Shown here piece after piece: positions 7,405 to 15,093 of a stretch of DNA of 64,000 bases. This DNA comes from JBHOQS01 sp042408875 (GTDB taxonomy: Bacteria; Chloroflexota; UBA11872; JBHOQS01). The notes below the pieces were generated by a model. It was not told the DNA's origin. It ran no database searches and saw only the letters and a list, made by a program, of their open reading frames with translations. The first letter of the stretch is position 1. Every line of letters begins with the position of its first letter. Location: assembly GCA_042408875.1 (NCBI GenBank), contig JBHOQS010000018.1, positions 62,001 to 126,000 of the forward strand, read 5' to 3'. The translations under genes and the position numbers were made by a program.

Positions 7405-8856
7405 ATGCAACGAAGATCGGCGCGCAGGGCACTCCTGACAGCCGGCGGCGTCATTGCAGGAGGTCTCTTGGCCGCGCGGCTAGTAAGCGGATGGGAGGCC
7501 CGGAATCACGATCATCACAGCGAGGTTCCGACAAGCGAGGTTACTAGAGAAGGCTCCGAACTGGCAGCTTGGGAGATGGCTGAACAGCTTCGAGGGATCA
7601 TCCGAGTACCTGATTTTCCAAAACAGTCTTTCCTCATTACCGATTATGGTGCAACCGGCGACGGTCAGACGGATTGCACCGACGCTCTGGCAGCGGCTAT
7701 TGAAGCCTGCGCGGCTGCCGGTGGCGGCCGGGTGGTGGTTCCGGCCGGGACGTTCTTGACGGGGCCTGCTCATCTGCGCAGCAACGTCAACCTGCATCTC
7801 GAGCGCCAGGCAACCCTAAGATTCATCCAGGATCCGGCGGCCTATCTGCCGGCCGTCTTCACCCGCTGGCAAGGCATTGAGCTATTCAACTACTCGCCGT
7901 TCATCTACGCATTCGAACAGGAGAACATAGCGCTAACCGGCGAAGGAATTCTCGACGGACAGGCCAGCGCAAACCACTGGTGGCCTTGGATGAGCACGCG
8001 CGTGCCCAACCAGTATGCTGACTGGACACTGCTCCAGCAAATGGCTGCCCAAGAGCTTCCTGTTGGGCAGCGCATCTTCGGCGGGGGACATTATTTACGA
8101 CCAAACTTCATACAGTTCTATCGCTGCCGGAACGTGCTCATCGAGGGTGTCACCATCATCAATTCGCCGATGTGGGCTATTCACCCCGTCCTGTCGGAAA
8201 ACGTTGTCGTGCGCGGCGTGACTGTCATTAGCCACGGTCCCAACAATGACGGTTGTGACCCGGAGTCCTGCTCCAATGTCTTGATCCAGGGTTGTACCTT
8301 CGATACCGGTGATGATTGCATCGCTATTAAAGCCGGACGCGATGCGGACGGTCGCCGCGTAAATATCCCGAGTGAGAACATCCTGATCGAAGACTGCGTA
8401 TTCCGTAACGGCGCTGCTGGTCTCGCCATTGGCAGCGAGACAAGTGGTGGAGTTCGTGCTGTGTTTGCCCAGAACATTCGCATGATTAGCCGTCATCTTC
8501 TACATTGTCTGCATATCAAAACAAACGCGTATCGAGGCGGAATTATCGAGCAGATCTTTCTGCGCGACAGTAGTGCCGCGCGCGTCGTAGCCGGCGCCAT
8601 CGAAATAAACCTTGGCTTCGGGCACTATGAAGAGGGGACAAGCGGAAACTTCCTTCCGGTGGTTCGTGATATCTATGTTCGCAATCTCAGCGTTGAGATT
8701 GCTACACATGCCCTGTCCTTGCGCGGCCATCCCGAGAGCCCCATCCAGCGCCTGCGCGTGACGGATTCGACCTTTAAGAGCGTAACCAAACCGAATGTCC
8801 TCAAGCACGTGGAGGACATCCAGCTTCGTAACGTCTTCATCCCGGAAGGGGCCTGA
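7405..8856 (+). CDS. Tat-exported GH28 family glycoside hydrolase (polygalacturonase-like)
   Basis: A 483-residue secreted protein. The N-terminus has twin arginines followed by a hydrophobic helix (MQRRSARRALLTAGGV), a Tat signal. The mature part is a right-handed beta-helix opening with the pectate-lyase-type motif ITDYGATGDGQTDCTDAL (79-94). GH28 active-site motifs are present as NND (280-282) with Asp285, GDD (302-304), AIGSE (341-345) and IKTN (371-374). Oddity: the usual GHG motif before IGSE reads GAAG, so the conserved His is Ala337. Family members hydrolyse pectic or related galacturonide and rhamnoside linkages. The TGA overlaps the ATG of the next gene by one base, implying coupled translation. 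Confidence 0.88.
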   Translation: MQRRSARRALLTAGGVIAGGLLAARLVSGWEARNHDHHSEVPTSEVTREGSELAAWEMAEQLRGIIRVPDFPKQSFLITDYGATGDGQTDCTDALAAAIEACAAAGGGRVVVPAGTFLTGPAHLRSNVNLHLERQATLRFIQDPAAYLPAVFTRWQGIELFNYSPFIYAFEQENIALTGEGILDGQASANHWWPWMSTRVPNQYADWTLLQQMAAQELPVGQRIFGGGHYLRPNFIQFYRCRNVLIEGVTIINSPMWAIHPVLSENVVVRGVTVISHGPNNDGCDPESCSNVLIQGCTFDTGDDCIAIKAGRDADGRRVNIPSENILIEDCVFRNGAAGLAIGSETSGGVRAVFAQNIRMISRHLLHCLHIKTNAYRGGIIEQIFLRDSSAARVVAGAIEINLGFGHYEEGTSGNFLPVVRDIYVRNLSVEIATHALSLRGHPESPIQRLRVTDSTFKSVTKPNVLKHVEDIQLRNVFIPEGA

Positions 8857-9827
8857 TGCGACGGGTGTGGCAACTTGTAAGTGCGCTGCTTTTGGGGACC
8901 GGCGGTGGCGTCACTGCCGGCGCTCTTCTCGTCCAGTACAAGCACGAATCGCACCATACGCCTCCCAGCTCTGCGCTCCAGTTCAGCGATCCTTCAGCCG
9001 AAACGCCACCGCCCTGGACTGGAAAGGCACGGGTGACTGTGCTGCTCGTGGGCCTGGATGCACGCGCAGGCGATCCCGATCCACCGCGCACAGACACCAT
9101 CATCCTTGCCTCGCTGGATACAGCGGAGAAGCGGGCTGCGATCGTATCGATCCCGCGGGACCTGTGGGTCCCCATCCCGGGACACGGCTACGATCGCATC
9201 AACGCAGCCTGGCCGCTCGGTGAAGCACAACACCGCATGTCGGCACAAACGCGAACCGCTTCGCCGCCGATCACCGATGCGGCCTTACTCCGCCAGACAA
9301 TCGAGGCAAACTTTGGCATCCCGATCGATTACTTCGTGGCCATCGACTTCCAGGGATTCATCCGTGTCATTGATGCGCTGGGGGGCGTACTCGTTGACGT
9401 GGAGCGCCCGCTCAAGGATAACGAATATCCGAGCTTTGACTATCCGCACTACGAACGCATCTACATTCCGGCCGGGCTGCAAACAATGGACGGCATGACG
9501 GCCCTCCGCTACGTGCGCTCCCGCCACCAGGACAGCAACTTCGGCCGACAGCGCCGGCAGCAGCAGGTGCTCCTGGCAGTGCGGGAACGGCTCCTGCGCC
9601 TCAATATGGTGCCTCGACTTCCCCAGCTCATCAGCGCGCTCCGCGACACAGTACGCACAGATATGCCGCTTACAGAGATACTGGCCCTGGCCCGCATCGC
9701 GCTTGAGGTAACGCCAGAACGGATCACCACGCGCGTGATTGCAGTACACAGCCCCCGATGCCAGCCGCGCCGTAGTACTCACACTGCGCAATACCGCCGG
9801 CCCTCGTGGCGAGCGCGCGGCAGATGA
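8856..9827 (+). CDS. LytR-CpsA-Psr family protein, probably frameshifted near its 3' end
   Basis: A 323-residue reading frame with an N-terminal signal/anchor helix (about 4-27) and a complete LCP catalytic domain: LLVGLDAR, RTDTIILASLD, VSIPRDLWVPI, YDRINAAW, and ALRYVRSRHQDSNFGRQRRQ. LCP enzymes transfer glycans from a lipid carrier to the cell wall or to surface proteins. From about 9756 the frame turns into low-complexity Arg/Ser/Pro sequence, while the +1 frame continues sensibly to 10014. Removing one C from the CCCCC run at 9752-9756 joins the two into one frame of about 385 residues. Overlap with the GH28 stop (TGATG) indicates translational coupling. The catalytic domain itself is intact. 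Confidence 0.85.
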   Translation: MRRVWQLVSALLLGTGGGVTAGALLVQYKHESHHTPPSSALQFSDPSAETPPPWTGKARVTVLLVGLDARAGDPDPPRTDTIILASLDTAEKRAAIVSIPRDLWVPIPGHGYDRINAAWPLGEAQHRMSAQTRTASPPITDAALLRQTIEANFGIPIDYFVAIDFQGFIRVIDALGGVLVDVERPLKDNEYPSFDYPHYERIYIPAGLQTMDGMTALRYVRSRHQDSNFGRQRRQQQVLLAVRERLLRLNMVPRLPQLISALRDTVRTDMPLTEILALARIALEVTPERITTRVIAVHSPRCQPRRSTHTAQYRRPSWRARGR

Positions 9828-10014
9828 AGAGACGGTACAGCTCGTGCTGCAATTGCTTGATCCGACAGCTTGGTACGCCGTCTCTGTGGAGCACGCGAGC
9901 GGAGAAGTCCAGACCCTGGGTTTCCTGAGCGGTGCTGCCCTGATGAAGGAGGGAATCCAGCTGGCCCTGCCGCGTCCGGGCGTAGCGTGGGTCTCTGTTG
10001 CCTCTATGATATAA
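9757..10014 (+). pseudogene. Out-of-frame C-terminal part of the LCP gene
   Basis: This stretch encodes about 86 residues (DASRAVVLTLRNTAG onward, including VQLVLQLLDPTAWYAVSV) in the frame one base off from the LCP domain. It has ordinary codon use and no start of its own except a TTG at 9739. It reads as the natural C-terminus of the upstream LCP protein, separated by one extra base in a C5 run. A base-calling or assembly error, a real mutation and slippage expression are all possible. Confidence 0.6.
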
Positions 10015-10122
10015 CTTCTATGACAAAATATAACTTTAGTAACAAATATAACAAATGAGGCTCTTGAGGCCAAGTGAGAAAGGACTGGATTAAGGAAATC
10101 GCACGCCTCTCGTTACAGCGCC

Positions 10123-10180
10123 GACAACCAGCCTGGCCCTCCCCTCAGGTTCCTCTGCCGCATTCAGGGGTCTGGTTGTC
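10123..10180. terminator. Inverted repeat between convergent LCP and thrS genes
   Basis: GACAACCAG at 10123-10131 and CTGGTTGTC at 10172-10180 form a perfect 9-bp stem, with an inner CCCCT/AGGGG pairing. It sits between the ends of convergent genes and could act as a bidirectional terminator, although neither side has a strong T run. Just upstream, 10010-10060 is an AT-rich island with TATAACT-like repeats. Confidence 0.35.
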
Positions 10181-10189
10181 TCCGTCCTC

Positions 10190-12028
10190 TTACTCGCCCC
10201 AGAGTTCCAGACTCCGCTCCATATCCAGCCGCACTAGCTCGGCCACGATCTCGCCGATCTCTCGCGGGCCGAGGTCGGCCCCGGTGCGCAGGCGCACGGC
10301 GGCCGTGCCCGAGGCCGCCTCCCTGTCGCCCACCACCAGCATGTATGGGATCTTCTGGAGCTGGGCGTCCCGGATCTTGGCGTTCATACGCTCGGATCGG
10401 TCATCCACCTCCACGCGCAGCTTGTTCGCGGCAAGCTGCTCTGCCACCTGCCGCGCATAGGGCACATGGCGGTCAGCGATCGGAATCACCACCGCCTGCA
10501 CCGGCGCCAGCCAGAACGGGAAGGCCCCGGCGTAGTGCTCGATCAGGATGCCAATGAAGCGCTCCAGCGAGCCGTAAATGACGCGGTGGATCACTACCGG
10601 CGTCTTCTCCGTGCCGTCGCGGTCGGTGTACGTGCAGTTGAAGCGCCGCGGGAGCTGGAAGTCAAGCTGAATGGTACCTGTCTGCCACTCGCGACCGAGC
10701 GCGTCGCGCATCAGGATATCCAGCTTGGGTCCGTAGAAGGCACCTTCGCCTTCGCCGATCACGTAATTGCCCGGCCCGGCATGCTTGTCCAGGATACGCG
10801 TGAGCGCCGCCTCGGCCTTGTCCCAGGTCTCTGGGTCGCCCATGAAGTCGCGGGGGCGCGTGCCCAGGCGCAGGGAGTACTTCAGCCCGAAGATACCATA
10901 GAAGCGATTGGCGATCTCCAGGATGCGGTCGTACTCTTCCTCGATCTGCTCTTCGGTGACGAAGATATGGGCGTCGTCTTGCTGGAACTTGCGCACGCGC
11001 AGGAGCCCGTGCAGCGTCCCTGACCGCTCATAGCGGTGCAGGATATCGCAGTCGGACAGCCGCAGCGGGAGGTCACGGTAGCTGCGCTTTTTCAGGTTAT
11101 AGACCACCATGGCGTTGGGGCAGTTCATCGGCTTAACGCCATAGGTGATATGCTCCTCCACCGGGATGATAAACATGTTCTCCCGATAGTGCTCCCAGTG
11201 CCCCGACGTCTCCCACAGGCTCTTGTCGTTGATGAGTGGCGCGGCGATCTCTTGATAGCCGCGCTTTTCGTGCTCCTCGCGCCAGAAGGCCAGCAGCGTG
11301 TTCAGCACCTTGAGGCCTTTGGGCAGCCAGTACGGCATGCCGGGGGCCGTCTGGTCGAAGTGGAAAAGCTCGAGCTCACGGCCCAGCCGGCGATGGTCGC
11401 GCCGCTCGGCCTCTGCCCGCCGCCACAGATACCGCTCCAGCTCCTCTTTGGTGTGCCACGCCGTCCCGTAAATACGCTGGAGCATCGGCCGCCGCTCATC
11501 GCCACGCCAATACGCTCCGGCCACCGTCAGGAGCTTGAGGGCATCGGCCGGGATCTGCCCCGTGCGCTCGACGTGCGGCCCGCGGCACAGGTCTTCGAAG
11601 CCATCATGCCGGTAGGTGCTCAAGACCGGACGCTGTCCTTCAGGCAGGCGGTTCCCGTACTCATCCGTGCCGCGGGAGAGAATGTCCTCGATCAGCTCCA
11701 GCTTGTACGGCTGGTGCTTGAAGAGCTCGCGCGCCTCCTCCGGAGAGACCTCGCGCCGGATGAAGGGATAGTCTTCTTTAATGATCTCTTTCATCCGTGC
11801 CTCGATCTTCTCCAGGTCCTCCGGGGTAAGGGAGCGAGGCAGGTCGAAGTCGTAGTAGAAGCCATCCTCGATGGGCGGACCGATGGCCAGCTTCCCCTCG
11901 GGGAACATCTCCAACACTGCCTGCGCCATCACATGGGCGGCCGAGTGGCGGATCCGATAGAGATCGGGCTGATCGACATGTTCGTCTTGCACCATCCCAG
12001 CGGGTTCCGCCCTGTTCGTCTGCGCCAT
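10190..12028 (-). CDS. thrS: Threonyl-tRNA synthetase (no TGS domain)
   Basis: A 612-residue class II synthetase charging tRNA-Thr. The editing (N2) domain begins at about residue 24 with the zincin-like HSAAH (His28, His32). The catalytic core follows, with the zinc-ligand Cys in MNCPNAM, the motif-3 region IHRVIYGSLERFIGIL, and an anticodon-binding domain from about 515. The N-terminal TGS (N1) domain of about 60 residues found in most bacterial ThrRS is absent. The ATG at 12028 follows GGGAGG; the open frame upstream is translated T-box leader and should not be counted. It is transcribed alone, convergent with the LCP gene, and controlled by the T-box. Confidence 0.96.
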   Translation of the reverse strand: MAQTNRAEPAGMVQDEHVDQPDLYRIRHSAAHVMAQAVLEMFPEGKLAIGPPIEDGFYYDFDLPRSLTPEDLEKIEARMKEIIKEDYPFIRREVSPEEARELFKHQPYKLELIEDILSRGTDEYGNRLPEGQRPVLSTYRHDGFEDLCRGPHVERTGQIPADALKLLTVAGAYWRGDERRPMLQRIYGTAWHTKEELERYLWRRAEAERRDHRRLGRELELFHFDQTAPGMPYWLPKGLKVLNTLLAFWREEHEKRGYQEIAAPLINDKSLWETSGHWEHYRENMFIIPVEEHITYGVKPMNCPNAMVVYNLKKRSYRDLPLRLSDCDILHRYERSGTLHGLLRVRKFQQDDAHIFVTEEQIEEEYDRILEIANRFYGIFGLKYSLRLGTRPRDFMGDPETWDKAEAALTRILDKHAGPGNYVIGEGEGAFYGPKLDILMRDALGREWQTGTIQLDFQLPRRFNCTYTDRDGTEKTPVVIHRVIYGSLERFIGILIEHYAGAFPFWLAPVQAVVIPIADRHVPYARQVAEQLAANKLRVEVDDRSERMNAKIRDAQLQKIPYMLVVGDREAASGTAAVRLRTGADLGPREIGEIVAELVRLDMERSLELWGE

Positions 12029-12044
12029 TTGCGTCTGCCTCCCT

Positions 12045-12350
12045 GAGAAAAGCCAGCAGGCCCCTCGCCACGCATGGGACGAGAGGCCTGCTTGAGGTTG
12101 CTCGCGGTTCCACCCAGCTTCAGGCGCACCGCGGCGAGCAGCCGCCGCGGGGGACACCTGCACTCATTGTGCCGTAACGCGTTGCTGCGTGCCGGCTTAC
12201 TGCGTGCGCCTCAGGCACACGGTTCGGCCGCAGGCTCCCAGGTGGTTTTCCCCGCTGCCGTGACGAGGCGGCTTCCAGCCGGTGGCCGCCACTCTCTGGC
12301 CGTCCGCGACGCGGCGGGTACTCGTCCTGATCATCGCCGTTTTCCTAATA
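12045..12350 (-). promoter_or_regulatory. T-box riboswitch (threonine) controlling thrS
   Basis: Reading the minus strand, the leader shows the T-box parts in order: a stem I start with GGACGAGTA (about 12331), AGAGAG (about 12297), the GGCTGGAAG apical region, a specifier region with ACC codons (Thr) at 12246-12244 and 12243-12241, and the T-box GGGTGGAACCGCG at 12115-12103, followed by the terminator. The UGGA bulge would pair with U at the tRNA discriminator position. Uncharged tRNA-Thr should stabilise the antiterminator and turn on thrS. Confidence 0.9.
12046..12092 (-). terminator. T-box terminator hairpin of thrS leader
   Basis: On the minus strand, GCAGGCCTCTCG (12091-12080) pairs with CGAGGGGCCTGC (12067-12056) with one mismatch and a 12-nt loop, followed by GGCTTTTCT. 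It lies directly between the T-box sequence and the ribosome site, as expected for the alternative structure formed when tRNA-Thr is charged. Confidence 0.85.
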
Positions 12351-12410
12351 CCCTTGTCACAGTGCACGTGCGGCGGCCGCTGCCGGCTCTCACACGTTTA
12401 ACTGGCTATC

Positions 12411-12440
12411 AGCATAGCACAGCCCGCGCGATGGCGGCAA
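12411..12440 (-). promoter_or_regulatory. Promoter of the thrS T-box transcript
   Basis: On the minus strand TTGCCG (12440-12435), an 18-bp spacer and TATGCT (12416-12411) preceded by TGTGC (extended -10) match a sigma-70 promoter. It would start the transcript about 60 bases before stem I of the T-box. The interval 12351-12462 holds nothing else I can support. Confidence 0.5.
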
Positions 12441-12462
12441 GCGCTGCGACGCCGGGCCCGAG

Positions 12463-12732
12463 CTATCCGGTCGGTGCTTCCTCCGGTATCTCCAGGCCGG
12501 TGCTACACGCTAGATCTTCTTCGCCATAGCGGGCCTGGAGCATACTCCCCAGGGCTATCAGCCAGGCGCCAATCTGCCAGGCAGCACGGTGGGAGCGCTG
12601 CCGGCGTCCAGCCAAACGTCGCTGAGCATCCTGGGCGAGACGGCTCACACGCTCGTGTGCGGCCTCGGACCGCAGGCGCTCCTGCCGGCTGTGTATGACG
12701 AACTCCAGCCAGGACGGATCATGCATTGCCAT
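12463..12732 (-). CDS. Small hypothetical protein, possible membrane anchor
   Basis: An 89-residue frame with an Arg-rich N-terminal helix (about 10-48) and a single hydrophobic segment (AWQIGAWLIALGSMLQARY, about 50-68). The ATG has AGGTGCAGGAAG upstream. It is the last gene of a minus-strand group with the DUF2182 and DUF1326 genes, 104 bp after DUF2182. I recognise no family. The composition suits a small membrane-associated helix protein. Confidence 0.6.
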   Translation of the reverse strand: MAMHDPSWLEFVIHSRQERLRSEAAHERVSRLAQDAQRRLAGRRQRSHRAAWQIGAWLIALGSMLQARYGEEDLACSTGLEIPEEAPTG

Positions 12733-12836
12733 CTTCCTGCACCTTTACATTCCACACCCGAGGTTGCCGGCTGCGCTCCTCCAGTGGGCTGCGGTTCAGC
12801 ACGCCGCGTCCGGCAGGCAGTGAACCCGAGCACAAC

Positions 12837-13631
12837 TCACGAACTCCCAAGAGCCCTTGGGAGCACCATGGCCAGCAGCACGAACATGCCAGCGCCCAGC
12901 AGCATGATGCCGAGCGGCGCGCTCAGCCGGCGGCCCTGCGGCAGGTTCTTCTCCACGGCCATGGCTGCCCCCAACGCCAGCATCCAGGCCGGGTTGCCGG
13001 TCCCCACCGCGAACATCACCAGCATGAGCGACCAGCAGCAGCCCAGACAGTAGAGCCCGTGGTGCAGCCCCAGCCAGAGCGCCTCGATGCGGGGCTGCCG
13101 GCCGTGCCAGTGGCTCATGATAAAGTGCAGCGGTGAGCGACACTTGGCGAGGCAGTGGTACTTCAGCGGCGTGAACTGGTACGCCCCGGCCACCAGGAGC
13201 GTGGCCGCCCCAATCAGACCGGAGCGCTCCTCCAGCCAGGCCTGCGTGGCGATGGCGAGGTGCACCCCCAGGTCGGCCAAATGCACCAGCAGGCCGAAGG
13301 CGCTCCACACCAGCAGGTAGCCGGCCAGGAGCAGGCCGGCCAGCCAGCGCTGGTGGGGGCGCTGCCGGGTGAGCCCGGCGAAGAGGGTGAGCAGGGGCAG
13401 GCTGGTGGGCAGCATCATCGCCACGGTCATCACCGTCCAGCCGGCCACCACGACCAACAGCACGAGGGCGCCAGCGCCCGGCCCGGCCAGCCAGACGATC
13501 CCCAGCGCCCGGTGGTTGAGCAGCCAGGCGTAGGGCGAAACGCCCCAGAGTAAGAGCGCCAGCCAGGCCAGCCCGACCAGCAGGATCATGCTGACTAGGA
13601 ATGGCCGGCGATCGGTGACCGGTACCCACAT
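12837..13631 (-). CDS. DUF2182 integral membrane protein, predicted metal-binding
   Basis: A 264-residue membrane protein with about six TM helices. It carries the DUF2182 hallmarks: a Met-rich helix (VMTVAMMLPTSLPLL), the KYHCLAKCRSPL loop with two Cys, GLYCLGCCWSLMLVMF with a second Cys cluster, and GNPAWMLALGAAMAVEKNLP. The Cys, His and Met residues suggest metal binding, but no function is established. The start at 13631 follows GGAGGAGGGTG; the longer frame to 13763 lacks support. It lies downstream of the DUF1326 gene, a pairing I know from other genomes, so the two probably form a functional unit. Confidence 0.88.
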   Translation of the reverse strand: MWVPVTDRRPFLVSMILLVGLAWLALLLWGVSPYAWLLNHRALGIVWLAGPGAGALVLLVVVAGWTVMTVAMMLPTSLPLLTLFAGLTRQRPHQRWLAGLLLAGYLLVWSAFGLLVHLADLGVHLAIATQAWLEERSGLIGAATLLVAGAYQFTPLKYHCLAKCRSPLHFIMSHWHGRQPRIEALWLGLHHGLYCLGCCWSLMLVMFAVGTGNPAWMLALGAAMAVEKNLPQGRRLSAPLGIMLLGAGMFVLLAMVLPRALGSS

Positions 13632-13778
13632 AGCACCCTCCTCCAACCCGCTGGCGGCAGCCGCGAGAACTGCACGCTGCCGCCAGCGGGGATCGCCCGG
13701 GAGACAGGAGGTCGCGCTGCAGTGAGGTGTCGAGATGGCCCTAGACAGCCCACCCCGGCCCAAGCCATTCGTACGCGG

Positions 13779-14390
13779 CTAGGCGTCGAAGTCGAAGCGG
13801 AAGGAGCCCTGAATGGCGTTGTGGTTCTGCAACTCGATCTCGGCCAGACCGTAGCGGGCGCCGCGCAAGCGATACGTTGGGGCCTTCGCTACATAGGCCG
13901 GCGAGCCGGGGATGGTCGAGAAGATGCTCTCATTGAGCGTGGTCACCTGGCCGGTGGGCCCACGATAGGGCATTAACTCAGCCTCCGCCACGGTGCCGAT
14001 GCGCAGCGTGCCTTTTCCTTCGCTGACGGCGAACATCACTGGCAGCTGCTCCACCGCCACGAGCTCGCCGATGAGTTGCGCCAGATCGGCCAGCGGCCCG
14101 CCGCGCTTGCCGGTCCAGGTATCCACGAGGGCCTGCTGCTGCTCGGCCGTGGCGCCATCGTCCACCACCAGGATGGCGCGCCAGCCCCCCTTCAGGATGT
14201 TGCCAGGAATATGTACAAGAGCAGCCACGGTACGTCCGGAGACATCGACCCCGTCGATCGTGCCGCGATCGATGTGCCAGGCATTGACGCCCTCGCAGGT
14301 GCCGTTGTCCGGATCTTCGCCGATCCAGCAGGGGCAGAGCACATTGCAGCTACAGACTTCGAGAAGCTGTCCCTCCAGGTGGTAGCCCAT
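13779..14390 (-). CDS. DUF1326 domain-containing protein
   Basis: A 203-residue soluble protein of the DUF1326 family. The N-terminus has the characteristic EVCSCNVLCPCW motif with four Cys, followed by a beta-rich domain ending in FRFDFDA. The ATG has AAGGGGGA upstream. The partner DUF2182 membrane protein follows after 147 bp on the same strand. The Cys motif suggests metal or heme handling, but the family role is unknown. Confidence 0.85.
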   Translation of the reverse strand: MGYHLEGQLLEVCSCNVLCPCWIGEDPDNGTCEGVNAWHIDRGTIDGVDVSGRTVAALVHIPGNILKGGWRAILVVDDGATAEQQQALVDTWTGKRGGPLADLAQLIGELVAVEQLPVMFAVSEGKGTLRIGTVAEAELMPYRGPTGQVTTLNESIFSTIPGSPAYVAKAPTYRLRGARYGLAEIELQNHNAIQGSFRFDFDA

Positions 14391-14410
14391 GGAAGTCCCC
14401 CTTTTCTTTT

Positions 14411-14454
14411 TATAAACTAATAATTATAAACTTATAAACTAATAACTATAAGCT
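14411..14454. repeat. Two tandem copies of a 22-bp AT-rich repeat
   Basis: Units at 14411-14432 and 14433-14454 both open TATAAACTAATAA and differ at only two positions. TATAAACT also recurs inside the first unit at 14425. The tract is essentially free of G and sits in the 116-bp gap upstream of the DUF1326 start, where it may act as an UP-element-like promoter tract or a protein site. Confidence 0.6.
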
Positions 14455-14506
14455 AACAAAGTCGTTTCGCCTTTCCGCGCCTCGCTATCCCGCCATCCGA
14501 AGGCGC

Positions 14507-14830
14507 CTAGGCTTCGATCGTGTACACATCGGCCTTGGCCGCCTGGCTGAGCAGCTCGATGAACCCTTCGTTCCACTCTTGGAAGCGCGGGTTACTCCAG
14601 AGCTGCTCCTCCATCCGGATGAACTCGGCTAGATCGTCGAGCTCGTACTCTTCGATCAGGTCCGGCTGGCCCGGCGAGGCGAACGCCCCGGCGAGGCGGC
14701 GGACCTGCCATCGGCCGGCTGCAGCGCCGGCAGTCTGCTGGATGATGGCGTCCAGCTCGCGCAGCCTGGCCACAGCCTCGTCCCGGCGGCCGGGTTTCGT
14801 ATAGAACAGCTCCCGTACAACGAATCGCAT
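14507..14830 (-). CDS. Small dimeric alpha/beta-barrel (NIPSNAP-like) protein
   Basis: A 107-residue protein with the beta-alpha-beta pattern of the dimeric alpha+beta barrel superfamily: FVVRELFYTKPGRRDEAVARL, a central strand LIEEYELDDLAEF, and a C-terminal helix with RFQEWNEGF. Such proteins range from small monooxygenases to NIPSNAP-like binding proteins; no catalytic residue decides here. The start follows a good AGGAGGGAG site. It is the first gene of the minus-strand group ending at the 89-residue protein. The 263 bp upstream hold no other gene. Confidence 0.7.
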   Translation of the reverse strand: MRFVVRELFYTKPGRRDEAVARLRELDAIIQQTAGAAAGRWQVRRLAGAFASPGQPDLIEEYELDDLAEFIRMEEQLWSNPRFQEWNEGFIELLSQAAKADVYTIEA

Positions 14831-15093
14831 GACTACTCCCTCCTGAGTTGCCCGCAGGCGTTACCTGCGGGGTGACGAGCCACACCGGCGGTCTGGATGG
14901 CATCCGCCGGTCCCCACCGTGCATATGCTGCGTGACGGGCGGCTGGCAGGTCCGGCCGGTGTGTCAGGGGCCCGCCAGGTGCCCGAGGCACCCGGGTATC
15001 CGGCAGGCCGCCTGACAGTGGTAGTCTACGCTGCCGGCGGGCTGCTGCCATCCGTAGATCTACGTATTTCTTGGCGGTGCCTGGTGGCGGAAA

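Noticed and set aside
12029..12163. 45-residue N-terminal extension of ThrRS
   Set aside because: The codons are the T-box and terminator of the leader RNA.
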